From Caldifarciminota bacterium (GTDB lineage Bacteria; Hydrothermota; Tepidihabitantia; SM23-42): a stretch of 64,000 nt of DNA. Below are positions 54,396 through 63,915 of the stretch, piece by piece. Made by a program: the position numbers and the translations under genes. How positions within the stretch are numbered: position 1 is the stretch's first letter; each line of letters starts with the position of its first letter. The stretch is from positions 62,001 through 126,000 of the forward strand of contig JALVOT010000017.1 of assembly GCA_027026255.1 (NCBI GenBank), in the 5' to 3' direction. The notes below the pieces were generated by a model. That model ran no database searches. It was not told the DNA's origin and saw only the letters and a list, made by a program, of their open reading frames with translations.

Positions 54396-55688
54396 CTATA
54401 CTGAGATGACCTCAATGAATTTATCCACAACCTCCTCATCAAGTTGAGTTCCTTTTACCTTTTCCAGCTCCTTAATTGCCTCTTCTTTGGTTCTGGCAGG
54501 ACGGTATGGCCTTTCTGAACGCATCGCATCATAGGCGTCAGCAACCGCCAGGATTCGTGCGAGAAGTGGAATATCCTCCCGCTTTCTTCCATTAGGATAA
54601 CCCTTACCATCCACCCGCTCGTGATGATAATAGATAATATCAAGGATATTACGAAAATCACTCACTGAACTCAATATCTGTCGGGCGACGACCGGATGCT
54701 GATATATATATTCTTTTTCTTCAGCGGTCAGGGCTGAAGATTTATTCAGTATACCATCAGGAATACTTATCTTACCAATATCGTGGAGTAAGGCGGCCTG
54801 TTTTAACAATTCAACCTGGCTTCGAGGTAACCCCATGGCGTTGGCGATTTTAACGGCATACGCCATAACCCTGAGGGCATGGCCTGCAGTGTAATGGTCT
54901 TTGGCGTCAAGGGTTTTGGCGATGAGATTAACAAACTCGACAAAACTCTTGTTTGACTTCCTTACGAGTTCATCAATCTCGGTATAGGACTTTGTAAGGG
55001 CACTCAATACCCCGGAGTAACGGGAAAGGAATGTCCAGGCAAAACCCACGGCAAGGACGAACATACCGAAGATAAACGGTTCGCTAATTCCCGGGATAAG
55101 TATGGAATGGGTTACAATATCATAGAAATCGACGAGCCCACCGAAGATACATATACCAACTCCGACAAAGAGCGGATAATAATTTACTTCTGTGCCTTCC
55201 TCTTTTTTTATCATCATAATCATATATATATAAAAAATTATCAAGATAATAACCAGCAATCCGATTGATGGATAAAAAAGTGGTCCGGGTGCGGCTCGTA
55301 TCAGCCCCCTGTTCATAATCGGTTTATTGATTATAATCAGGTCGCTGAAACCGATTAGTGCAAAAACCGCCAGGGTTATAATCCTTAATACCCAGCGGAG
55401 ACTAACCGGCATCTGCTTCTTCGTAATACTGATCACCAGAATCGGTGCAGTATAAATAAGAGAAAATACACCGATATATTCAAACTTATTCCAGAATAGC
55501 GCCCACATCACTTCTGGTTTCAACTCAATATGAAATTGGGCGAATATAATGGCGGATGTCGAGAGGAAAAAAAGTCCTGCGTCGAAAAATTCCCTGGCTT
55601 TACGATTTTTAAAGTAGAGATAAAATAATCCCATAGCAAATAAGGTATTAACAATTCCAAATGCCAGGGTGATTTTTTGGGTCAGCAT
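54396..55688 (-). CDS. Membrane-bound HD-GYP phosphodiesterase
   Basis: 430 aa. Seven or so N-terminal membrane helices (to ~residue 235) of the 7TM sensor type, then an HD-GYP domain: HALRVMAYAVKIANAM, LLHDIGKISIPDGIL, HPVVARQIL, YYHHERVDGKGYPNG, ADAYDAMRSERPY. It should degrade cyclic di-GMP or a related cyclic dinucleotide. The -10 box ends 5 nt before the ATG, suggesting a leaderless mRNA. Diverges from addB. Confidence 0.92.
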   Translation of the reverse strand: MLTQKITLAFGIVNTLFAMGLFYLYFKNRKAREFFDAGLFFLSTSAIIFAQFHIELKPEVMWALFWNKFEYIGVFSLIYTAPILVISITKKQMPVSLRWVLRIITLAVFALIGFSDLIIINKPIMNRGLIRAAPGPLFYPSIGLLVIILIIFYIYMIMMIKKEEGTEVNYYPLFVGVGICIFGGLVDFYDIVTHSILIPGISEPFIFGMFVLAVGFAWTFLSRYSGVLSALTKSYTEIDELVRKSNKSFVEFVNLIAKTLDAKDHYTAGHALRVMAYAVKIANAMGLPRSQVELLKQAALLHDIGKISIPDGILNKSSALTAEEKEYIYQHPVVARQILSSVSDFRNILDIIYYHHERVDGKGYPNGRKREDIPLLARILAVADAYDAMRSERPYRPARTKEEAIKELEKVKGTQLDEEVVDKFIEVISV

Positions 55689-55693
55689 TGTCT

Positions 55694-55721
55694 AATATAC
55701 CTGTTTTTTTTGATTTGTCAA
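55694..55721 (-). promoter_or_regulatory. Leaderless-type promoter of the HD-GYP gene
   Basis: Minus strand TTGACA, 16 nt, TATATT, 5 nt, ATG. Confidence 0.75.
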
Positions 55722-55728
55722 TAAATAT

Positions 55729-55756
55729 TTGACAATCCTGTAAGATTATCTATAAT
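55729..55756 (+). promoter_or_regulatory. Leaderless-type promoter of addB
   Basis: TTGACA, 16 nt, TATAAT, 6 nt, ATG. Its -35 box is 7 nt from the divergent -35 box of the HD-GYP gene. Confidence 0.75.
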
Positions 55757-55762
55757 AAATTG

Positions 55763-58516
55763 ATGAAGGTTAAGGTAATTCCAATTGACGCCCCATTCCT
55801 TCGCACACTGGCTGAATACCTATGCGGAAAATTTTCTGAGTTGCTTCCTGACTTTTCCCGGATACTCATTGTATTTCCATCCCAGCGGAATAAATACTAT
55901 TTTCGGCGCTACCTGCTTGAGGCATCAAAAAAGAGAGGTATCATCCTGCCTGCAATGCACACCATCGATGAACTCATTAATCACTACTATCAATCTTTCG
56001 AGGGCAAAAAAGGATTAACCCTGAATAAACTCGAGAGAAATTTCATTTTAAAATATACGATTGACAAACTAAGGATTGAATTCTGGAGGGAACTACCCTT
56101 TTTAAACTTTTTATCCATAGGCGACCGTCTGCAGAGTTTCTTTGATGAACTTGCCCGGGAAAGGGTTGGTCTTAATCAGATTGAAGAAGTTGTTCTTAAC
56201 GGTCATTATCCTGAGCGTTATGTAAAAAATGAACTGCCGATTATAAAAGAGATATTTAAAAATTATCGTCGGCATATAAAAGAGCAAGGATTTTTTGATG
56301 AAGTCGACCGGTGTAATCTCGTCTATGAAAAATTTTCCGCCCGAATATTTAAAGCATATAAATATATCTGTATCGCCGGTCTTGTGGCGGCGACTACATT
56401 AGAAAACAGATTACTTAAAGAAATATTAAAAAATTTAAACAGTGAATTAATCCTCCATTCCGAATCTGAGAAACTAAAGGTTGGAGGTTATGTAGAAAAT
56501 CCATTCTACCAGCACCATAAGATTCTAAAGAATTTAGAAACTGAAGAGGTTATAGAGATATCGTCTTTTTCACCACCCAAAACCCCGAAGCCGAATATCC
56601 ATTTAATACGGACTGAATCGATTGCTGAACAGAGTGCCGGCATCAGTCAGATTCTTTCACGGATAAAAAACTATTATGAACCGCACCGTATTGCCATTAT
56701 TATTACAGATGAATCAACAATCTATTCCATCACCGAAGCCGTAAAGGGAAGCGGATTAGAATATAACATCTCTATCGGTCTGCCTTTCAGTCATTCACTA
56801 CTCTATTCATTTCTTGACCAATTAATCTCGGCGATAACAAAGAATCTCCATTTCCAGGAATTCTTCGCCTTTTTGAAACATCCGCTGGTGAAAAATGCGG
56901 TCATTGGAGATAATCCATTAAGACCACTTATTTATCGACTTATAGAAAAAATGGTAAAGGATAAGGCAAATTATTTTACATCCGAAGAGTATACCAATAA
57001 TAATTTTGAGCCCTTAATTAAATTCATCACCGAATGCATCGATAAGGTTTCTAAAAGAATGGAAATCCGTGAATATATCAATAATATAATCGAACTTCTT
57101 AATAGAATATTGATTTATAATCAGGAATTTCTCGCTTCCGGTGCCCTGGGTATAAATGAATTCTTTGAGCGGTTGAATTCATTGAGTAAATTGAGGATTC
57201 CCGGGGCCGTTATTGAACCGGGAATGGATACACTAAAATTTATCTTGAGGGTGCTCAGGGATGAAAAATTTCATATTCGGGGCGAACCGATGAGAGGTAT
57301 CCAGGTCATTGGACTTCTTGAGGCAAGAAATCTTGATTTTGATTGTATTATTCTACCGTCAATGAATGAAGGGGTCTTTCCGGCACGAAGTGAAAAGGAT
57401 TTATTTGTTAACCAGGCGGTAAGAAAAAAACTCGGGCTCCCATATGATAAAGAAAGGGAAAATCTTTATTACTACTATTTTGAGGAAATGAGAGCCGGGA
57501 AAAAAGAGGTTTTTATAATCTATGTTGAGGAAAAGAAGAAGGATATCCCCTCACGCTTTGTCAATTTTCTATTTGATGAAGGAAAGGAGATTCATCGTTC
57601 CCGGCTGGAAATTAAGGGTGTCAATATTCGCACCATAAAAAGGATGGTGAAAAAGGATTTTACGGTCTTAAGGACATTGGAAAGATTATTGGCGAAAAAA
57701 ATTTCGCCTACGGATCTTAAAAATTATCGAGAATGCCCTTATCGATTTTACCTCAGTTATGTGCTTAATATAGAAGAACCAGAAGAGATTGTTGAAGAAG
57801 CCGGACCCCGGGAATGGGGAATAATTTTACATTATGCCCTTAAGGAATTCTATAAATACGACTTCCCTTCCGGTTTTACTGAAGCGCAGCTTACCCGGGC
57901 ACAAAAAAAATTGGCGTATAGACTTGATTATGCCCTGAAGAAGCATATCGCCCGGAAGCCTGCATCAACCACAGTATTCAATTTGAAAGACCAAAAAAGC
58001 ATATTGAATGAATTTTTAAGGAATGAGATTAAAAGATTTAAAGAAGGCTATCGCATTGACCGCGCCGTCCTGGAAGGAAAATTGGATTATCAGATAATTT
58101 ACAATGGACATAGCATCCAATTTAAAGGGTTTTTAGACCGCGTTGATCAATATCAGGGCAGATTCTATATCATCGATTACAAAAGGAGCGCCCCGGACAA
58201 AAAGGATTATAAAATTGGTAAAGATTTTAAGGAATTTCAATTACCCCTGTATGCAATAATACTCTCCAGGGATCGGCCGGAGATGGTATGTGGTATGGCA
58301 TACTATCAATTATCAAAAGAGATTAAAATGTATAGTATTGTGTCTGACCGGAATGAAATTGTCCCGTATCTGAATGATTTTAAAGAAAAGATTCTTAAAC
58401 CTACAATTGATGAAATCTTCAACCCTGAGAAGGATTTTTATCAAACCGATAATCCCGATAATTGTAAATATTGTTCATATAAATCTCTGTGCGGGGTAGA
58501 ATATGGAAGGGATTAA
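55763..58516 (+). CDS. addB: AddB-like helicase-nuclease subunit
   Basis: 917 aa. Partner of AddA in double-strand break repair. The N-terminal helicase-like part is degenerate (RILIVFPSQRNKYYFRRYLL); GIQVIGLLEARNLDFDCIIL is helicase-like motif V. The C-terminal nuclease has PTDLKNYRECPYRFYLSYVL, YIIDYKRSAPDKKDYK and a cysteine set (CKYCSYKSLC) with the upstream Cys that hold a 4Fe-4S cluster. I start at the ATG one codon after the reported TTG. Leaderless promoter. Overlaps addA by 14 nt. Confidence 0.88.
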   Translation: MKVKVIPIDAPFLRTLAEYLCGKFSELLPDFSRILIVFPSQRNKYYFRRYLLEASKKRGIILPAMHTIDELINHYYQSFEGKKGLTLNKLERNFILKYTIDKLRIEFWRELPFLNFLSIGDRLQSFFDELARERVGLNQIEEVVLNGHYPERYVKNELPIIKEIFKNYRRHIKEQGFFDEVDRCNLVYEKFSARIFKAYKYICIAGLVAATTLENRLLKEILKNLNSELILHSESEKLKVGGYVENPFYQHHKILKNLETEEVIEISSFSPPKTPKPNIHLIRTESIAEQSAGISQILSRIKNYYEPHRIAIIITDESTIYSITEAVKGSGLEYNISIGLPFSHSLLYSFLDQLISAITKNLHFQEFFAFLKHPLVKNAVIGDNPLRPLIYRLIEKMVKDKANYFTSEEYTNNNFEPLIKFITECIDKVSKRMEIREYINNIIELLNRILIYNQEFLASGALGINEFFERLNSLSKLRIPGAVIEPGMDTLKFILRVLRDEKFHIRGEPMRGIQVIGLLEARNLDFDCIILPSMNEGVFPARSEKDLFVNQAVRKKLGLPYDKERENLYYYYFEEMRAGKKEVFIIYVEEKKKDIPSRFVNFLFDEGKEIHRSRLEIKGVNIRTIKRMVKKDFTVLRTLERLLAKKISPTDLKNYRECPYRFYLSYVLNIEEPEEIVEEAGPREWGIILHYALKEFYKYDFPSGFTEAQLTRAQKKLAYRLDYALKKHIARKPASTTVFNLKDQKSILNEFLRNEIKRFKEGYRIDRAVLEGKLDYQIIYNGHSIQFKGFLDRVDQYQGRFYIIDYKRSAPDKKDYKIGKDFKEFQLPLYAIILSRDRPEMVCGMAYYQLSKEIKMYSIVSDRNEIVPYLNDFKEKILKPTIDEIFNPEKDFYQTDNPDNCKYCSYKSLCGVEYGRD

Positions 58517-61500
58517 AAATACCGCATTGACATCCTCAGCCGGGGCGGGAAAGACATTCGCCCTCACCAAAAGGTTTCTCCGTCTCCTGTTTGAAGCACA
58601 AGATTGCCCATTAAAATCGCTTTATGGTATTACCTTCACCAATGAAGCAGCATTTGAAATGAAACAGAGGATTATCCGTTATCTTGATACTTTAATAAAT
58701 GAACCAGGCAATCCGACTCCGGATGAGAAGGAAATCATTCAGTTCTTTAACCATTCTTTGCCGGATATAAAAAAGAGGGCGAGAAAGAAAAGACATTTAC
58801 TTTTGAACAATATGTCCGATTTCAACATCAGCACCTTCCACAGCCTTTTTTCTTCATTCCTTTCGAGCATTCCGTTTTCCGCAGGAATTCTACCGGGGTT
58901 TAAGATTATCGATGATATCCAGGAGGCGATTCTTTTTGAGGATACTCTGAATAAATTCTTTGAAATTGCAATCGGTGATACAAGAATCTATGAATTTATC
59001 AATCACCTGCCCGATAATAAGGGAACTGATGTCAAGTATGAAATCCAGAGATACTATAGGGAGCTGAAACCCTGGCTCGGATTTCTCGAAGACCTCATAA
59101 AAAATGAGGACAGAGTAAAACAGAAACTACAGGAATGTGAAGAGGAACTATTTAGCGCAATCGATTCATTCAGGAATTTTGTAATAGAAAATAAATCCTG
59201 TGGTTATACGAAAAAGGGCTACCTTAACAAAAATTTTGAATCATTTCTTAATTGCTTGGATGCCTTTAAACAGGATAAAGATATACTAAGACTGAAAGAT
59301 TCCCTTCTGAAATTTAACCTCAAGTCAAAATCGTATATGCAAAAATTTATGAAAAATCTCGGAATGAGAGAGATAGAATTTGTAAATCTATTGGAGAAAT
59401 TGTATGAAAATACTGAAAAATATCTGAGCGCCCTCTCTGACTACCACATCTTACTCTATCTCAAGCCCATTATTGAACTTCATAATTTATTCCAAAAAGA
59501 GAAGCAAAGACAAAACATTCTTTCTTTTGAGGATATTGAACAGTATACACTTACGGCATTAAAAAATGCCCCGGAACCGGATTACCTCTATTTTAAGATT
59601 GGTGCTGAAATCAGACATCTGCTGATTGATGAATTCCAGGACACAAGTCATCGTCAACTTGCGGTTCTTGACCCCATCATCAATGAGATAACATCGGTAT
59701 CACCGGAAGAGAAGAGTTTCTTCTATGTCGGTGATCCTCATCAGGCAATATATCGGTGGCGTGGCGGTGCACCGGAATTATTTGATTATGTAGTGGATAG
59801 ATATAAGGGGAAGATTGAGAAGGAACGATTAAAGATAAATCATCGCTGTAAAAAAGAGATTATCGATTTCGTCAATTTACTGCTGGAGAAGAATGACGAA
59901 GCAGACCCGGATAAGACCGGAGGCTGGATCAGGGTCTGTGATCTGGGAACATTTGATAACACAAAAGAAGGCTTTGAGCGGGTGAGGGAAGAAACCTGCA
60001 CCATTATAAAAAAATTATACAAAGAATACGGCTATAACTATTCAGATATCGCTGTTCTTGTTCGTAAAAATAAGAGGGGTTCCCGGATTGCCCAGGACCT
60101 TATACACCACAACATCCCCTGTGTTAGTAGGTCCCAGGCGTATATTATTTATGACAATGATATTCAGTTTATCTTTAATCTGCTGCAGTTCCTTGACGAC
60201 CCGGAAAATGATTTTGCATTATTAAATATCCTCCTTGCCCCGGCGGTTAATCTGAAGGAAGAAACCATAAGATATCTCAGGGGAAGAAGAAAATCGCTTT
60301 ATTTGGGTCTTTGCGATCTCCACCCTGATTGGGAGATTGCAAAAAAATTAAAAGACCTCCTCGCTTCGGTCCAGTTGTGTAATCCTTACGAACTTATCCA
60401 TCGCTGCATAAGAATCTTTAAGATTCCGCTTTCCTATTCCATCGCCACCCTGTTCGATATTACCCTGAATTACATTCAAGAAAACGGCAACAATCTCAGT
60501 GCATTCATCAGCTGGTTCAAACAGGCAGGTAAGAAGATCGAAATCAGGGAATTCCATACCGAGGGAGTAAATGTATTAACCGTGCATAAGGCAAAAGGGT
60601 TGGAGTTTGAGGTTGTAATTCTGCCTGATACACACTGGTCGCTGGAACAGGGTAAGCGGGATGAAATTTTGTTTTCATATAAGGACAAAGGGGCGGTTCC
60701 TGACCGCATCTACCTGAGAAAATATGGAAAATATATTAAAGGTTTGGTTGATGAAGAAAAACAAAGGGAAATCAAGGACCACCTTAATCTTTTTTATGTT
60801 GCATTAACCCGGGCGAAAACCGGTATCTATATTCTGGGATTTAGTGGTAAAAAGAGTAAAGGGTTCTGGATCGACCGGATTGAAGAAAAATTGGGCAAAG
60901 TAGAATACAGTAAGGGTATAATAAAAAAAATTGAAAAACCGAAATTTGAAAAACCGAGACCATATTATGAACCGAAAGAGGGAAAACCCGGTTATATAAG
61001 GGAGGAACGAACCCTCTATTCACCGACTGAGCGGGGTATAGAAATCATTGCACCCGAACGAAGAAAGAGTATGGAGTTTGGAACGATGATACACACTGCC
61101 TTGAGCAAAATTGAATGGCTTGATGGGCTGGAACTGAAATCTGAGATTGAAAGGCTCGTAACGATAATAAAAAATGAGTATGCCCATACCCGAAAAGAGG
61201 CAGAACAGATTGAAAAAGAACTGACTCTGTTTTTGGAAAAAATCTTTACGGACCGCCGCTTCCATTCTCTTTTCTATAAAGAAGGACGCACAATAACCTG
61301 TAAAAATGAATTACCTATCTATTTTCAAGATGGTCAGAGAGATGTTGTGGCACATATCGACAGGTTACTTATTGAGCCGGAAAAAATAACCATTATTGAT
61401 TATAAGACAGGACCAGAAAAAGCGGAATATAAACATCAGATGGCAGTATACAAGAAAGGCTTAGAAAAAATTTATCCAGAAAAAGAGGTCGTAACTAAAC

Positions 61501-61535
61501 TCGTCTTTCTGGAAAATCCTGAAGTCTCAGGGTAA
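58503..61535 (+). CDS. addA: AddA-like UvrD helicase-nuclease
   Basis: 1010 aa. SF1 helicase motifs in order: SSAGAGKTFALTKRF (I), GITFTNEAA (Ia), LLIDEFQDTSHRQL (II), YVGDPHQAIYRWRGG (III), INHRCKKEII (IV), LTVHKAKGLEFEVVIL (V), FYVALTRAK (VI). A RecB-type nuclease ends the protein (AHIDRLLIEPEKITIIDYKT). With AddB it processes broken DNA ends for RecA. Shorter than Bacillus AddA. Confidence 0.93.
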   Translation: MEGIKNTALTSSAGAGKTFALTKRFLRLLFEAQDCPLKSLYGITFTNEAAFEMKQRIIRYLDTLINEPGNPTPDEKEIIQFFNHSLPDIKKRARKKRHLLLNNMSDFNISTFHSLFSSFLSSIPFSAGILPGFKIIDDIQEAILFEDTLNKFFEIAIGDTRIYEFINHLPDNKGTDVKYEIQRYYRELKPWLGFLEDLIKNEDRVKQKLQECEEELFSAIDSFRNFVIENKSCGYTKKGYLNKNFESFLNCLDAFKQDKDILRLKDSLLKFNLKSKSYMQKFMKNLGMREIEFVNLLEKLYENTEKYLSALSDYHILLYLKPIIELHNLFQKEKQRQNILSFEDIEQYTLTALKNAPEPDYLYFKIGAEIRHLLIDEFQDTSHRQLAVLDPIINEITSVSPEEKSFFYVGDPHQAIYRWRGGAPELFDYVVDRYKGKIEKERLKINHRCKKEIIDFVNLLLEKNDEADPDKTGGWIRVCDLGTFDNTKEGFERVREETCTIIKKLYKEYGYNYSDIAVLVRKNKRGSRIAQDLIHHNIPCVSRSQAYIIYDNDIQFIFNLLQFLDDPENDFALLNILLAPAVNLKEETIRYLRGRRKSLYLGLCDLHPDWEIAKKLKDLLASVQLCNPYELIHRCIRIFKIPLSYSIATLFDITLNYIQENGNNLSAFISWFKQAGKKIEIREFHTEGVNVLTVHKAKGLEFEVVILPDTHWSLEQGKRDEILFSYKDKGAVPDRIYLRKYGKYIKGLVDEEKQREIKDHLNLFYVALTRAKTGIYILGFSGKKSKGFWIDRIEEKLGKVEYSKGIIKKIEKPKFEKPRPYYEPKEGKPGYIREERTLYSPTERGIEIIAPERRKSMEFGTMIHTALSKIEWLDGLELKSEIERLVTIIKNEYAHTRKEAEQIEKELTLFLEKIFTDRRFHSLFYKEGRTITCKNELPIYFQDGQRDVVAHIDRLLIEPEKITIIDYKTGPEKAEYKHQMAVYKKGLEKIYPEKEVVTKLVFLENPEVSG

Positions 61536-61614
61536 TATCACCTGTCGGATGATGACCCACTACTTATTTGTTAACAGATATCGTTACTATTTTAGATTTA
61601 TATTTAAAAGCAAA

Positions 61615-61635
61615 GGGCCTCCTTAATGGAGGCCC
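61615..61635 (-). terminator. Terminator of the cold-shock gene
   Basis: GGGCCTCC-ATTAA-GGAGGCCC on the minus strand, then TTTGCTTTTA, 13 nt after the csp stop. It may also end the addAB transcript. Confidence 0.82.
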
Positions 61636-61647
61636 CTGTCTCGCACA

Positions 61648-61851
61648 TTATGCGCGTTCGATTTTTGTGGCCTTTTCACCTTTTGGGGTCTTGATAATTT
61701 CGAATTTAACCCTTTCACCTTCTCTGAGTGTACGATAACCATCTCCAACTATATCCTGAAAATGGGCAAAGACATCGCCACTACCATCTTCTTTTTCAAT
61801 AAAACCGAACCCCTTCTTACTATTAAACCACTTAACCTTTCCAAACGCCAT
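61648..61851 (-). CDS. Cold-shock protein (CspA family)
   Basis: 67 aa single cold-shock domain with both RNA-binding motifs: [20 protein letters not shown] (RNP1) and DVFAHFQDI (RNP2). GAAAGGAGTAAG precedes the ATG. A predicted leader of ~80 nt is in line with cold-shock genes. Confidence 0.95.
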   Translation of the reverse strand: MAFGKVKWFNSKKGFGFIEKEDGSGDVFAHFQDIVGDGYRTLREGERVKFEIIKTPKGEKATKIERA

Positions 61852-61936
61852 CTTACTCCTTTCAAGCCATTATTTATTAGTAGGTACAGATTGATTCTGA
61901 CCGAAATAATAAATCTACTGGCTCACTAATTATTTT

Positions 61937-61964
61937 ATTATATTCAAATATAATAGTTTGTCAA
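61937..61964 (-). promoter_or_regulatory. Promoter of the cold-shock gene
   Basis: Minus strand TTGACA, 16 nt, TATAAT. The -35 box is exactly 11 nt from the left end of mobile element copy B. Confidence 0.75.
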
Positions 61965-61975
61965 TATATATTCGC

Positions 61976-62360
61976 CCTGACTCCTCTTCACTTTTTTCAT
62001 TATGCCTCCCGGATTAATTGCAACGGTATTCTGGACAGAATAAACTTCCCTGAAATCCCTGAAATCATTAAACCAGAACGAAAAATACTCAACAACTTCG
62101 TTTTACTTTTTTTTATATTATTTATTGATCATTTGAAAAATTTCTCTGCTATTTTCGCCCGGTTCCATTTTTTTCAGCGCGGGCGGCGTTTCCATTTTTC
62201 TCAGCGCGGGCGGCGTCCCCGCCGCCCGCTGGAGATTTGTCATTCTTAACTCATTTCAGAAACCCCTGCAGCTCGCCAGGCGCCCTGCCTCGGGGCGAGA
62301 CGCCCCCCGGCTATATTGTACTTACAAAAAACCGGGACAAAAAAGTAGAAAGGAATCAGG
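61976..62360 (+). mobile_element. MITE-like element, copy B
   Basis: 385 bp, clearly the same element as copy A at 44490, with scattered substitutions and small indels. Ends CCTGACTCCTCTTCACTTTTTT and, on the complement, CCTGATTCCTTTCTACTTTTTT. It carries the same tandem TTCCATTTTT...GGGCGGCG units and GC-rich hairpin. It lies between two divergent promoters. No clear target duplication. Confidence 0.8.
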
Positions 62361-62371
62361 TCAGTTTTCAA

Positions 62372-62399
62372 TTGACATTAAAAACCTTCTGTATATAAT
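62372..62399 (+). promoter_or_regulatory. Leaderless-type promoter of the 98-aa gene
   Basis: TTGACA, 16 nt, TATAAT, 5 nt, ATG. The -35 box is exactly 11 nt from the right end of copy B. Confidence 0.75.
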
Positions 62400-62404
62400 T
62401 TTCT

Positions 62405-62701
62405 ATGCAAGAGAAAAAGGCGATTCGTTTTTTACGCAACCTTTATGCTGAGCGCGGTTATGTCAAAGTAAAAAAAGGTTACAAATCTTCCCACAGCGGG
62501 TGGGAGATACGCTTTTCCACACTTGATAGTGAAGAACGCAAAAAATTGAGAAAGGCGATGAGATTATTCGGATTTAAGTGCGGAAAACAGTTTAAAAAAC
62601 ATTCAAGGATTGTGGTCCCCTATTATGGTTTTAATCAGGTATCACAGTTTTTTAAGCGGATCAGACCAAAAACAAGCAAGGTTCCAGAACAATACTTTTA
62701 A
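62405..62701 (+). CDS. Hypothetical 98-aa basic protein
   Basis: Starts MQEKKAIRFLRNLYAERGYV; very basic, alpha/beta pattern, one cysteine, no membrane segment. The size and charge would suit nucleic-acid binding, but no motif proves it. There is no ribosome site, and the promoter abuts the ATG, so the mRNA should be leaderless. Family not recognised. Confidence 0.65.
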   Translation: MQEKKAIRFLRNLYAERGYVKVKKGYKSSHSGWEIRFSTLDSEERKKLRKAMRLFGFKCGKQFKKHSRIVVPYYGFNQVSQFFKRIRPKTSKVPEQYF

Positions 62702-62869
62702 ATCCCTATCGCTGGATTTCTGGTCTATTTAATTTTTGAGGAAAGGATTAAAACAGAACCGCCTCTCCACCGGGTAAAAAGAATATCAGGCATCGAGGCA
62801 GGGATGAAGAATCTATAATATGCAGGTTTCAGGAGAAAATGGAGAATATCAACCCCCGGCGAATAATTC

Positions 62870-62897
62870 TTGACTTTCCTTTGATTCTCTTTATAAT
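62870..62897 (+). promoter_or_regulatory. Promoter of the M23 peptidase gene
   Basis: TTGACT, 16 nt, TATAAT, then a short leader with GGAG before the TTG start. The rest of the 213-bp gap shows nothing notable. Confidence 0.65.
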
Positions 62898-62914
62898 ATG
62901 ATTGGAGATTTATA

Positions 62915-63820
62915 TTGGACATAATTTTTATCAGCGGCCGGGGGAATAGAACCCTTAAACTTCATATCAAATTTATTTTTATTGTTTTTCTGATTATCAG
63001 CGTCTTCGGGATTTTAGGGTTCTTTACCTACAGCCTGATATTTTTCGCAACGAATGAGGTGGATCAGACCCGATTGCAGAAATTGAGGGTCGAGAACCGG
63101 GTTGTGCGGCAGGAACTGAAACGGGTTGAGGGTGAAATTGCAAATCTCAACAATTTAATTGACAGTCTTGCATTATATGATAAGAAATTGAGAATCTATG
63201 CACCACTCACCCCCCTGAATGAAGATTTGAGAAATGCCGGAGTAGGTGGCTATACACCCGATTATATTAAAAAAGAGTTATCTCCTCAAACAAAGACAAA
63301 ACTTACCGAAATCTCCCAGACCCTGGATAAGATTCTCGCCCGGGCAAAAGTTCAAAAGAAGAGCTTTAATGAACTCTTTAACTATCTGGAAGAAAAGAGG
63401 CACCTCCAGAGTCATACCCCTTCCATTATTCCGGTTCAGGGCTGGTTGATTCGCGGTTTTGGTTATCATATCGACCCCTTTACCGGTAAGGTAAAGATGC
63501 ATGAAGGTCTTGATATTGCTGCACCTATAGGCACTCCAATCGTGGCATCTGCCGACGGCGTGATAAAGTTTACCGGCACCAAACAGGGTTTTGGCCGAAC
63601 CGTGGAAATCAACCATGGCTATGGATATAGTACCCTTTTTGCCCATTGTCAAAGAATCAGGGTAATTCCCGGGATGAAGGTAAAAAGGGGTGAGATAATC
63701 GCCTATGTCGGTAATACCGGAAGGTCCACCGGTCCCCATCTCCATTATGAAGTCCATGTTGCAAACCGTCCGGTCGACCCGATCCGCTTTATCCTCGTTA
63801 AACCGAGCATAAGCGATTAG
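62915..63820 (+). CDS. M23-family peptidoglycan peptidase
   Basis: 301 aa, TTG start after GGAG. One N-terminal membrane helix (FIFIVFLIISVFGILGFF), a coiled-coil stretch, and a C-terminal LytM domain with zinc ligands in MHEGLDIAAPIGTPI (HxxxD) and GPHLHYEVHV (HxH). Cuts cell-wall cross-links, or acts as a divisome/envelope scaffold. Confidence 0.92.
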   Translation: MDIIFISGRGNRTLKLHIKFIFIVFLIISVFGILGFFTYSLIFFATNEVDQTRLQKLRVENRVVRQELKRVEGEIANLNNLIDSLALYDKKLRIYAPLTPLNEDLRNAGVGGYTPDYIKKELSPQTKTKLTEISQTLDKILARAKVQKKSFNELFNYLEEKRHLQSHTPSIIPVQGWLIRGFGYHIDPFTGKVKMHEGLDIAAPIGTPIVASADGVIKFTGTKQGFGRTVEINHGYGYSTLFAHCQRIRVIPGMKVKRGEIIAYVGNTGRSTGPHLHYEVHVANRPVDPIRFILVKPSISD

Positions 63821-63836
63821 CAGTTAAATTCATCTA

Positions 63837-63864
63837 TTGACAAATTATAAATTTTAAATATAAT
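63837..63864 (+). promoter_or_regulatory. Promoter of the last, truncated gene
   Basis: TTGACA, 16 nt, TATAAT, about 50 nt before the first plausible ATG. Confidence 0.65.
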
Positions 63865-63915
63865 TTAACATCCTTTGATGTTCTCCAGATAAAGCAAATT
63901 GCTATGGGGAAAGTT

